Source: Opitutales bacterium (lineage in GTDB: Bacteria > Verrucomicrobiota > Verrucomicrobiia > Opitutales > Oceanipulchritudinaceae). Taken from it: a DNA stretch of 6,975 nucleotides. Under the pieces are notes generated by a model. That model was not told the DNA's origin, ran no database searches, and saw only the letters and a list, made by a program, of their open reading frames with translations. Both the position numbers and the translations under genes were made by a program. Of the stretch, positions 1-6,001 are shown one piece after another (the stretch's first letter is position 1; each line of letters starts with the position of its first letter). Where the stretch lies: positions 1-6,975 of the forward strand of contig SKLD01000118.1 in assembly GCA_007123395.1 (NCBI GenBank), read 5' to 3'.

Positions 1-2
1 AC

Positions 3-773
3 AAGAAAGACGGTGGTCTGGATGGAATGAGTGAGACGGAAAAGGAGAAGCTCCTCAACTTGAAGCGTGAGCTGAAGTATCTTGTGAGTTCCGGATATGT
101 GATCGAATACAGTGACGGTCGCTTGTTTGTGCCTGCCGCCCGCGATGACGAGGGCGACGCCCCCGAGCCGAAGGGTAAAACGAAGAAAGCGGGCCGCGAA
201 CGCAGAGGGAAGGCCGTTGTGCGCAAGGCACCCGTTGCCGGGGTTACGGAGGGGCCCAAGGAGAGCAAGTCCGCCGAAACCGCGCCGGAATCGACACCCA
301 CGCCGAAGCCGACGCCGGAGCCCGCGCCTGAAACGACGCCGGAGCCTACGCCGGAGCCTACGCCGGAGCCTACGCCGGAGCCCACGCCGGAGCCCACGTC
401 GGAGCCCACGCTGGAGCCTTCGCCTGAGCCCACGCCTGAGCCCACGCCGGAATCCGCGCCCTCGCCTGAGCCCGCGCCGGAGCCGACACCGGAGCCCTCG
501 CCTGAAACGCCGGAGCCTACGCCGGAGCCTACGCCTGAGCCCACGTCGGAGCCCACGCTGGAGCCTTCGCCTGAGCCCTCGCCTGAGCCCACGCCTGAGC
601 CCACGCCGGAATCCGCGCCCTCGCCGGAGCCCGCGCCTGAAACGACGCCGGAATCCGCGCCCTCACCTGAGCCCGCGCCTGAGCCTGCGCCAAAAGCCGC
701 CCCGGACGACGGCGCCGAATCACCGGAGAAGGAGTCGCCGCCAAAGCGCGACGGCACCGGTGCCGCTGATTGA
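3..773 (+). CDS. Unrecognised protein with short winged-helix-like head and long Pro-Glu-Thr repeat tail (5' end probably outside the window)
   Basis: I do not recognise this family. The frame is open to the left edge: eight codons (KKDGGLDG) precede the first ATG at 27, and no good ribosome site is seen before that ATG. The gene is therefore probably the 3' part of a longer one, although a start at 27 (248 residues) cannot be excluded. Numbered from ATG 27, residues 5-36 look like a helix followed by a beta-hairpin (LKYLVSSGYVIEYSDGRLF), as in the last helix and wing of a winged-helix fold. Residues 45-85 form a basic, Lys/Arg-rich linker. Residues about 92-221 are almost pure PEPT/PEPS/PEPA repeats, expected to be extended and disordered. 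The tail ends in a charged stretch. No signal peptide or membrane segment is visible in the part seen. TGA at 771-773 lies 70 bases before pgsA on the same strand, so cotranscription is possible. The coding frame is supported by the sensible head and the regular repeat; function is unknown. Confidence 0.6.
   Translation, partial: KKDGGLDGMSETEKEKLLNLKRELKYLVSSGYVIEYSDGRLFVPAARDDEGDAPEPKGKTKKAGRERRGKAVVRKAPVAGVTEGPKESKSAETAPESTPTPKPTPEPAPETTPEPTPEPTPEPTPEPTPEPTSEPTLEPSPEPTPEPTPESAPSPEPAPEPTPEPSPETPEPTPEPTPEPTSEPTLEPSPEPSPEPTPEPTPESAPSPEPAPETTPESAPSPEPAPEPAPKAAPDDGAESPEKESPPKRDGTGAAD
300..689 (+). repeat. Tandem 12-bp-type repeat encoding PEPT/PEPS/PEPA
   Basis: About 390 bases consist of degenerate copies of a 12-base unit close to GAGCCTACGCCG, giving Pro-Glu-Pro-Thr and its Ser/Ala variants. 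Copies differ mainly at third codon positions (CCT/CCC/CCG) and at the first base of the Thr/Ser/Ala codon. This suggests growth by slippage or unequal exchange, with selection keeping the PEPx protein pattern. Because the unit length is a multiple of three, gain or loss of units does not break the frame. Confidence 0.9.
390..637 (+). repeat. Segmental direct duplication inside the PEPT tract (copy 1 at 390-478, copy 2 at 537-637)
   Basis: A block beginning GAGCCCACGTCGGAGCCCAC at 390 recurs at 537. Both copies encode EPTSEPTLEPSP, then a PEPT run, then ESAPSPEPAP. Copy 2 carries one extra 12-base unit (an added EPSP), so it is 101 bases against 89. Otherwise the copies are nearly identical, including the rare interruptions ACG-TCG, ACG-CTG and GAA-TCC. 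That is unlikely from independent decay of a simple repeat and points to duplication of a multi-unit block followed by gain or loss of one unit. A third, shorter echo (GAATCCGCGCCCTC) follows at about 651. Confidence 0.8.
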
Positions 774-779
774 GGCGCG

Positions 780-820
780 GCCGGCTTTCGTTTGCGCTGT
801 CGCAAAGCGCGCAGTCCGGC
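780..820 (+). other. Possible stem-loop between the PEPT gene and pgsA
   Basis: An inner hairpin TTTGCG (791-796), loop CTGT, CGCAAA (801-806) is enclosed by a possible outer stem GCCGG (780-784) with CCGGC (816-820). It lies 7 bases after the stop of the upstream gene and 23 bases before the pgsA start. No T-run follows, so it is not a classical rho-independent terminator. It could be a weak attenuator, an mRNA end stabiliser, or chance in GC-rich DNA. Confidence 0.3.
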
Positions 821-843
821 GCCAGTTGACGCTTATTCGCGGA

Positions 844-1452
844 ATGAGACACCTGCCCAACATCATCACTTTTTCCCGTATCGCGGTCCTTGCCGCGTTG
901 GTGTGGCTTGTGCATGAGACGTGGACGGGTGCGGCAACACTCGCATTTCTCGCCATCCTCTACGGGGCGGTGTCGGATTTTATCGATGGCTGGATTGCCC
1001 GAAAATACGGTTTTGTGACCAATTTCGGGAAGATCATGGACGCCACCGTGGACAAAGTGATGGTATTGGGGGCGCTCGCTCTGCTCGTCTACCTCGGTAT
1101 TCTTGTGCCAGCGTGGCTCACTGTGCCCTTGGTCGCGCTGATTACGGCGCGTGAGCTATGCATTACGTGGATGCGGGTTGTGGCGGCGCGCAAAGGCATT
1201 GTGCTGGCGGCGGAAAAGGCGGGCAAACGCAAGACCATCTGGCAGACGACGGCAATCTGCGTGTTGTTTGCCGTGCCGATGTTCGAGCGCGACTTCGCGG
1301 AATGGCTTGGCCGCGACCTCGCTCTCTGGGTCGATTTTGTGTTTCTCAACGGATACCTTTACTTTATTCTCGCGGCCGTCCTGACCATCCAGTCGGGTGC
1401 GATCTACCTTGCGCGCCACGGCGGCGTGTTCTTCGCCAAACCGCGGAAATGA
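844..1452 (+). CDS. pgsA: CDP-diacylglycerol--glycerol-3-phosphate 3-phosphatidyltransferase (phosphatidylglycerophosphate synthase)
   Basis: PgsA transfers the phosphatidyl group from CDP-diacylglycerol to glycerol-3-phosphate at the inner membrane, the committed step to phosphatidylglycerol and cardiolipin. The protein has 202 residues, close to the usual family size. The CDP-alcohol phosphatidyltransferase signature is complete: D45, D48-G49, A52-R53, G62, D66 and D70, which bind metal and CDP. The later segment RELCITWMR (103-111) and the GKRKTIWQ stretch (127-134) are typical of PgsA rather than phosphatidylserine synthase. Several hydrophobic segments are visible, roughly 10-24, 28-45, 72-100, 134-147 and 166-189. 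ATG 844 is chosen because MRHLPNIITFSRI matches the usual short PgsA N-terminus. The ribosome site is poor (CGCGGA directly before ATG). The same frame is open upstream to about 112, but that part translates as Arg/Ser/Pro repeats, the shadow of the PEPT gene. The stop overlaps the pgpA start. Confidence 0.93.
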   Translation: MRHLPNIITFSRIAVLAALVWLVHETWTGAATLAFLAILYGAVSDFIDGWIARKYGFVTNFGKIMDATVDKVMVLGALALLVYLGILVPAWLTVPLVALITARELCITWMRVVAARKGIVLAAEKAGKRKTIWQTTAICVLFAVPMFERDFAEWLGRDLALWVDFVFLNGYLYFILAAVLTIQSGAIYLARHGGVFFAKPRK

Positions 1453-1982
1453 GGGATCCGCGGAGTCATCCGGCGTTTGCATGGACTCGGCTGCTGCCGG
1501 ACCGCTGGGTTGTCGAAGCGGCGCGGTGCGGTCCCCTCGGGCGGGTGCGAAAAGGTCCGGGCACGGCGGGTTCGGTCGGGGGCCTTGCGCTCTACGCGGT
1601 GGTCTTCTTTCACCTTTCGCTGCCGATGCAGCTCTTTCTCGGCGCAGTCCTTGTTTACCTTGCCGTCGCCGTCTGCGGCGAGGCGGAGATACGGCTCGCC
1701 AAGCGCGATCCGGGCGAGATCGTCCTCGACGAGCTTGTCGCGGTGCCCTTGTGCTTTCTTGCCCTGCGACCGTGGATGGAGGCGGGAGGCAACGTATGGG
1801 CATGGATTCTTGCGGGTTTTGTTCTCTTCCGCATCTTTGACATCGCTAAGCCGCTGGGCATCGGACGTTTACAGAGGATGCCGGGAGGCGTCGGGGTGGT
1901 CGCCGACGATGTCGCGGCGGCCTTGGCGACCGCTCTGCTACTGCACATCGCGGCGCGTTTTCTCGTCGCACTCCCGACCTGA
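1449..1982 (+). CDS. pgpA: Phosphatidylglycerophosphatase A
   Basis: PgpA removes the phosphate from phosphatidylglycerol phosphate, the PgsA product, to give phosphatidylglycerol. The 177-residue protein shows the family blocks in order: GPGTAGS (36-42), KRDPGEIVLDE (85-95) with the acidic pair D94-E95, FRIFDIAKP (127-135), and GGVGVVADD (146-154) with D153-D154. Hydrophobic segments lie at about 43-56, 60-76, 96-106, 117-130 and 155-175, fitting an integral inner-membrane enzyme. In many relatives a Gly follows the DExV block; here it is Ala98, probably a conservative change. The start is the ATG of an ATGA overlap with the pgsA stop (1449-1452). The frame stays open further upstream, but inside pgsA. 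The overlap suggests translational coupling of two consecutive steps of one pathway. It converges on rodZ, whose stop is 38 bases further on. No terminator hairpin with a T-run is visible in that gap. Confidence 0.93.
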   Translation: MRDPRSHPAFAWTRLLPDRWVVEAARCGPLGRVRKGPGTAGSVGGLALYAVVFFHLSLPMQLFLGAVLVYLAVAVCGEAEIRLAKRDPGEIVLDELVAVPLCFLALRPWMEAGGNVWAWILAGFVLFRIFDIAKPLGIGRLQRMPGGVGVVADDVAAALATALLLHIAARFLVALPT

Positions 1983-2020
1983 CGGCGGCGCAGCGGGGCA
2001 GGGAAAAGGGACCGGCGCGC

Positions 2021-2845
2021 CTATTGGATTTGGGTGCGTCCGGGACCGGCCGCGCCGATAGCGACTTCGCGCCCGTCGCGTTCGATGACAAGAGCCTCGC
2101 CATCGGTGAAGCGGATGGAGACAGGGCCTTCCCTTTCAAGCGAAACGGCGTCGCCCGCGTTCAGGGTTCCTTGGAAAAGGCGGCTGCGGTCCGAGACTTG
2201 TTCGACGATGACGGTGACATCGCCCGTGGCGCGGAGGACAATATCGCGAGCCGGTGCGTCCGCCGGCTCTTCGGTGACGGCGGCGGGGCGTTCATCCGGC
2301 GGCATTTCGGGAGAGCGGATGAGGCTGACAAGGAGGACGAGGAGGAGAGCGACGACCCCGACACTCACACCGATAACGGCGATCTTGATATAGAGGGCGT
2401 TGTCGCTGTCGGCCGGGGGCGGACGTTCCGCATCGAGTTCGTCGTGCGCAGAAGCCGACGGCGGTGCGTGGATACGCGCGGCGGGCTGCGCCGAAGCGCT
2501 CCGGCTATCGGGGCCGGATTCGTCTTCATCGGAATCCTCGCCCTCGGGAAGCTCCATGCGACCGAGCGATTCGCGGCCTGCGGATGCATGCAGTTCCCCC
2601 CCGCCGGAGCGGCGTGCCATGCGGGCATCGTAGTCGATGATCAGCTTTTCGGGGTCTGCCTTGAGGAAGCGGGCGTAGATTTTGAGAAAGCCGCGCACAT
2701 AGATGTCCGGCAGTTGGATCTCCTCGATTTTGTTTGCCTCAAGGGCAAGCAGATAGTCGCCGCGGATCTTGGTCGCCTCGGCGGCCTCCCGCACCGAAAC
2801 TCCCTTTCGTTTTCTTGCTTCCTCCAGTCGCTCGCCAATGGTCAT
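2021..2845 (-). CDS. rodZ: RodZ-like helix-turn-helix membrane protein
   Basis: RodZ links the MreB cytoskeleton to the cell-wall elongation machinery at the inner membrane. This 274-residue protein has the expected three parts. Residues 1-75 are the Cro/CI-like helix-turn-helix domain (RLEEARKRKGVSVREAAEAT, then DYLLALE and LPDIYVRGFLKIYARFL). In RodZ this domain binds MreB rather than, or as well as, DNA. A charged, low-complexity linker (about 78-148) leads to one membrane helix at about 150-176. A beta-rich outer domain of DUF4115 type (about 200-274) follows, with the FQGTLNAGD and GEALVIERDG turns; the Trp common in this domain is absent. ATG 2845 is chosen because AAGGG lies 5 bases upstream and the helix-turn-helix begins at once. 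A TTG at 2896 would add 17 unconvincing residues. It lies 72 bases downstream of gspF on the same strand and is probably the last gene of that unit. A plain membrane-bound regulator is the alternative. Confidence 0.83.
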   Translation of the reverse strand: MTIGERLEEARKRKGVSVREAAEATKIRGDYLLALEANKIEEIQLPDIYVRGFLKIYARFLKADPEKLIIDYDARMARRSGGGELHASAGRESLGRMELPEGEDSDEDESGPDSRSASAQPAARIHAPPSASAHDELDAERPPPADSDNALYIKIAVIGVSVGVVALLLVLLVSLIRSPEMPPDERPAAVTEEPADAPARDIVLRATGDVTVIVEQVSDRSRLFQGTLNAGDAVSLEREGPVSIRFTDGEALVIERDGREVAIGAAGPGRTQIQ

Positions 2846-2850
2846 TTGCG

Positions 2851-2889
2851 CCCTTATGAACAGGTTTCCGCGATTAAGGGATGAACCCT
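2851..2889 (-). promoter_or_regulatory. Possible ribosome-site-masking stem-loop in front of rodZ
   Basis: Read on the minus strand, CCCTTA (2880-2875) is an exact complement of TAAGGG (2856-2851), with an 18-base loop. TAAGGG contains the Shine-Dalgarno of rodZ, 5 bases before its ATG. Just upstream, AGGG (2889-2886) can pair with the CCCT of the same element across a 5-base loop. The two pairings exclude each other, so the leader could in principle switch between a hidden and an exposed ribosome site. The stems are short (6 and 4 pairs), so this may be chance. Confidence 0.3.
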
Positions 2890-2917
2890 CCGACAAATCA
2901 ATACCTATCCTCGACTT

Positions 2918-4186
2918 TCACATCTGCAAGGACTGGCCGACGGAGAGGACGGAGAGCACGACGGAGACGGCGATGATGGCGACGAGGCCGATGGCGCCGC
3001 CGAGGGCGATGCTGGCGGTGAGGGTGGTGAGGCGGTTGAGAAGCTTGGTCAGTTCCTCGCGGTAGATGCGGTTGATGTCGTTGAGGGAGGAGACGATGTT
3101 ACCGGTGTTTTCGCCCACGGTGAGGATGTCCATGGCGATGTCGGGCATGTAGCGCACGCGCTGGATGGCGGTGGCAACGGAGACGCCCTCCTGGATCTGG
3201 CGGCGCGCGGCGGCGAACTTCGCGCGCAGAATGTCGTTGTTGATGGTGCGTTCGACGAGGCGGAGGGCCTCGGTGGTGTTGACGCCGCTGGTGAGGAGGG
3301 TGCCGAGGAGGTTGGTCGTGGCGTAGATGTTGGCGTAGAGGTAGATTTTGCCGAGGAGGGGCAGGCGCAGGAGCATGCGGTCGGACTTATTCTTGCCCGC
3401 CGCCGTTTTGCGCCACTGCGAAATGCCGAAGGCGGCAAGGAGTCCGCCCCCGAGGAGAAACGGGCCGTAGCGCACGAGCGCGTCGGTGCCGCCGAGGAGG
3501 ATTTTCGTGACGGTGGGCATCTCCCCGCCGAGCTGCTGGAGCATCCCTTCGATCTGCGGGATGAGGTAGACGATGAGGATGATGACGACGGCGAAGGCGA
3601 CGGAGAGAATGAAGGCGGGGTAGGAGAGATTGGCGATGAGGTCTTTCTTCACCTGTGCGGTCTCCTCGAGGTAGGCGACAATGCGCCGCATGACGGGGAC
3701 GAGGCTGCCGCTGGCTTCGCCCGCTTCGATGAGGTGGATGGTGGAGGGCGAGAAGATGCTCTGCGGCAGGTCGTCGAGGGCGGCGGCGAGGGTGTGGCCC
3801 TCGCTGAGCTTTTTCCAGATGGTGTTGCACAACTCCTTCATCTGGGGATCGGCGATGCGTACGCTCATGAGGCGCACGGCGTCGCCGATGGCCATGCCGG
3901 CTTCGAGGAGCATGAGGAGCCGTTTCGTGAATTCGAGGGCGAGGACGGACTTGGAGCGCTTCGGTGTGAGGAAGGGGATACGGGCGGCCTTCGGGGTGCC
4001 GTAGAGTTCCATGTTTTCCGCTTCGGACGAGTCGGTCGTCTCGGCGGCGGAGAGTTGGTCGACGGAGACGGGGCGCATACCGCGCGCGCCAAGCTTGCGC
4101 AGCACGGATTTGCGGTCGAGGGCTTCCAGTCTGCCGGCGACAGAGCGTCCGGTGGTGTCGATGGCGCGGTAAGAGAATTCGGGCAT
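2918..4186 (-). CDS. gspF: Type II secretion / type IV pilus inner-membrane platform protein (GspF/PilC family)
   Basis: This is the polytopic platform protein that sits above the GspE/PilB ATPase and helps move pilin or pseudopilin subunits into the growing fibre. It has 422 residues, typical for the family. The N-terminus MPEFSYRAIDTTGRSVAGRL is the usual GspF/PilC opening. Two repeated cytoplasmic helical domains follow. The first is at about 83-205 (EFTKRLLMLLEAGM, then HLIEAGEASGSL). The second is at about 288-410 (ATTNLLGTLLTSGV, then ILTVGENTGNI). Membrane helices are visible at about 190-210, 240-256 and 390-415. The paired LLxAGM/LLTSGV and GEASG/GENTG motifs show the internal duplication well. 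The start lies 14 bases after the gspE stop, with no Shine-Dalgarno, so translation may be coupled to gspE. GspF and PilC cannot be told apart here because no pilin or secretin gene is in view. Confidence 0.93.
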   Translation of the reverse strand: MPEFSYRAIDTTGRSVAGRLEALDRKSVLRKLGARGMRPVSVDQLSAAETTDSSEAENMELYGTPKAARIPFLTPKRSKSVLALEFTKRLLMLLEAGMAIGDAVRLMSVRIADPQMKELCNTIWKKLSEGHTLAAALDDLPQSIFSPSTIHLIEAGEASGSLVPVMRRIVAYLEETAQVKKDLIANLSYPAFILSVAFAVVIILIVYLIPQIEGMLQQLGGEMPTVTKILLGGTDALVRYGPFLLGGGLLAAFGISQWRKTAAGKNKSDRMLLRLPLLGKIYLYANIYATTNLLGTLLTSGVNTTEALRLVERTINNDILRAKFAAARRQIQEGVSVATAIQRVRYMPDIAMDILTVGENTGNIVSSLNDINRIYREELTKLLNRLTTLTASIALGGAIGLVAIIAVSVVLSVLSVGQSLQM

Positions 4187-4200
4187 CGCGGCGCGGGGGC

Positions 4201-5898
4201 TCAGGCTTCGTCGGTGTCCTCGATGTGGCTGTAGCGCATGATCTCGTTGAGCGTCGTGCGACCGAGGCGGGCTTGGTTCCAGCCGCTCCGCTGCAGGGTG
4301 GTCATGCCATGGTTGAGGGCTTCGGCGCGGATTTCGCGGGCGGAGCGCTTCTGCACGATGAGTTCGTGGATGCTGTCATCGACGCGGAGGATTTCGAAGA
4401 GGCCGACGCGCCCGCGATAGCCGAGGCTGCGGCAGTCGTCGCAGCCGACGGCTTCGAGAATGGTGGCGCCGAGATCGTCGGGGGTGGGTTCGAGACTGAG
4501 GGCGTGGAGGCACTCGCGCAGGTATTGCTCGGAGTAGTTCCCGGGGCGCGCGCACTTCGGGCAGAGTCGGCGCACGAGACGCTGGGCGAGGATCATCTCC
4601 ACCGCCGAGGCGACCAAAAAGGGCTCCACTTCCATGTCGATCAGTCGGGTGAGGGCGCCGGGGGCGTCGTTGGTGTGCAGGGTGCTGAGCACCAAGTGGC
4701 CGGTGAGGGCGGCGCGGATGGCGATGTCGGCCGTCTCCGCGTCGCGGATTTCCCCCACCATGATGACGTCCGGATCCTGCCGTAGGATGTGCCGCAGCGC
4801 GCTCGCGAAGGAGAAGCCGATTTCGGTGTGCACCTGCGTCTGGTTGACGCCTTCGACCTCGTACTCAACAGGATCTTCGACGGTAATAATGCGGCGGCCG
4901 GGCGAGTTGATCTGCCGGATAAAGGCGGTGAGGGAGGTCGATTTACCGGAGCCGGTGGGGCCGGTGACGAGGACGATCCCGTAGGGCAGATCGAGGACGC
5001 GGCGGATGCGCGTCTGGTCGGTCTTGAGCATGCCCAGCTCCTCCATGGAGAGGGGCTGGTTCTTCTGGTTGAGGAGGCGCAGGGAGACGCTTTCGCCGTA
5101 CATCGTCGGCATCGTCGAGATACGGATGTCCAGCTCGGTGCCTTGGCCGCGGTAGACGATGCGCCCGTCCTGCGGGCGGCGCTTTTCCGAGATGTTGAGC
5201 TTGGCCATGATCTTGAGCCGCGAGATGATGGCACCTTGGTAGCGGATGAGGTTGTCGGGCACCCGAATGGGCACCAGCTCCCCGTCGATGCGGTAGCGGA
5301 TCTGGAGGGAGTCCTTGAGCGGCTCAAAGTGGATGTCCGTGGCGCGGTCGGAGACGGCTTTGGCGATGACCTCGTTGACAAAGCGGATGAGGGCGGCGTT
5401 CTCGTCTTCTTCAGCTTCCTCGGCGCGGCCGGAGTCCTCCGTCGCGATGTCAGACTCGCTGAGGGAGTCGGCCCCCACGCCGAAGCGCTGGGTGATCATG
5501 TTGGTGATCGTGCGCGCGAGGCCGAGGTGCCAGACCGGTTCGCGTCCGGAGACGGCGAAGATCCACTCGTCCATCTGCGGCTCGGGCGGCCAGAGTGTGA
5601 CGAGGTTGATGCGCTCCGCGTCGTCCGAGCCGTTGGTCACGGGGAGGCACTGGTACTCGTGCATGAGGCGGAGGGGAATGTGGTCGGGGGCGTCCTCCGG
5701 CAGCTCGAACTCCTCCAGCACGGGCAGGCCCGTGTTCTCGGCAAGTTTCTTCAGAGTGTCCGGCTCCGATTCGCGGCGGAACTGGGCGAGGAGCGGCATT
5801 CTGTTTGCGAGCGGGGCTTCCTCCAGCATGAGCAGCTGGTCCGGCTCGAGCGGTTCCAGTAACTCCTTCAGCGGGGACTCGGCGGTTTCTACGGTCAT
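4201..5898 (-). CDS. gspE: Type II secretion / type IV pilus assembly ATPase (GspE/PilB family)
   Basis: This cytoplasmic hexameric ATPase drives pseudopilus or pilus assembly by turning the GspF/PilC platform. All catalytic elements of the 565-residue protein are present: RATDIHFEP (185-193) and the N2 domain, Walker A GPTGSGKST (313-321), Asp box ITVEDPVEYE (338-347), Walker B DPDVIMVGEIRDAETA (375-390), and His box HLVLSTLHTND (401-411). A four-cysteine zinc site is formed by C446, C449, C486 and C489; zinc sites of this kind mark assembly ATPases and are usually absent from PilT retraction motors. Residues 1-145 are a variable N-terminal region resembling T2SSE_N/MshEN domains (GLPVLEEF, IPLRLMHEY), followed by an acidic linker (152-167). 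ATG 5898 is well fixed: an in-frame TGA lies at 5907-5905, only two codons upstream, and no other start lies between. No Shine-Dalgarno is seen. It is the first gene of the gspE-gspF-rodZ unit. GspE versus PilB cannot be decided from the window. Confidence 0.94.
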   Translation of the reverse strand: MTVETAESPLKELLEPLEPDQLLMLEEAPLANRMPLLAQFRRESEPDTLKKLAENTGLPVLEEFELPEDAPDHIPLRLMHEYQCLPVTNGSDDAERINLVTLWPPEPQMDEWIFAVSGREPVWHLGLARTITNMITQRFGVGADSLSESDIATEDSGRAEEAEEDENAALIRFVNEVIAKAVSDRATDIHFEPLKDSLQIRYRIDGELVPIRVPDNLIRYQGAIISRLKIMAKLNISEKRRPQDGRIVYRGQGTELDIRISTMPTMYGESVSLRLLNQKNQPLSMEELGMLKTDQTRIRRVLDLPYGIVLVTGPTGSGKSTSLTAFIRQINSPGRRIITVEDPVEYEVEGVNQTQVHTEIGFSFASALRHILRQDPDVIMVGEIRDAETADIAIRAALTGHLVLSTLHTNDAPGALTRLIDMEVEPFLVASAVEMILAQRLVRRLCPKCARPGNYSEQYLRECLHALSLEPTPDDLGATILEAVGCDDCRSLGYRGRVGLFEILRVDDSIHELIVQKRSAREIRAEALNHGMTTLQRSGWNQARLGRTTLNEIMRYSHIEDTDEA

Positions 5899-6001
5899 CT
5901 TGGGTCAATGTATCGCGGAGGAAGAGACCATCCGCAAGAGGGAAGCGTTCGCTTTTCGCATTGAACCGGGGCCGCGCGGGTGCATCTTGGGCCGCTTTGT
6001 C
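5899..6001. promoter_or_regulatory. Divergent intergenic region between gspE and trpS
   Basis: These 103 bases must hold the start signals of both divergent genes. I see no strong sigma-70 pair. On the minus strand, TTGCGG and GATACA with a 17-base spacer is a poor candidate for gspE. Other features are a short palindrome AAGCG-TT-CGCTT at 5943-5954, and CATCTTGGG in direct repeat at 5896-5904 and 5983-5991, the left copy covering the gspE start codon. No T-box or tryptophan leader peptide is visible ahead of trpS. Neither gene has an evident Shine-Dalgarno. Confidence 0.4.

Noticed and set aside
300..689. CRISPR-like or minisatellite array
   Set aside because: The repeats are contiguous 12-base coding units in frame, without spacers, so this is a protein-coding tandem repeat.
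1983..2020. Search for a shared terminator between the converging pgpA and rodZ
   Set aside because: The 38 bases are GC-rich with an A-run, but no stem-loop followed by T-runs on either strand could be made out.
2024..2884. Plus-strand open frame of 286 codons opposite rodZ
   Set aside because: rodZ has a complete helix-turn-helix, membrane helix and outer domain on the minus strand. The opposite frame shows no coherent domain.
4789..5862. Plus-strand open frame of 357 codons opposite gspE
   Set aside because: It is the antisense shadow of a clear GspE/PilB gene in GC-rich DNA. Its translation is biased to Asp/Gly/Val/Glu and shows no family motif.
5905..5985. A 26-codon upstream open frame on the minus strand ending two codons before gspE
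   Set aside because: It has no ribosome site and no sensible peptide, and open frames of this length are common in GC-rich DNA. It is useful only because its stop fixes the gspE start.
5930..6001. T-box or tryptophan attenuator ahead of trpS
   Set aside because: The leader is too short and lacks T-box motifs, a Trp-rich leader peptide or a terminator hairpin.
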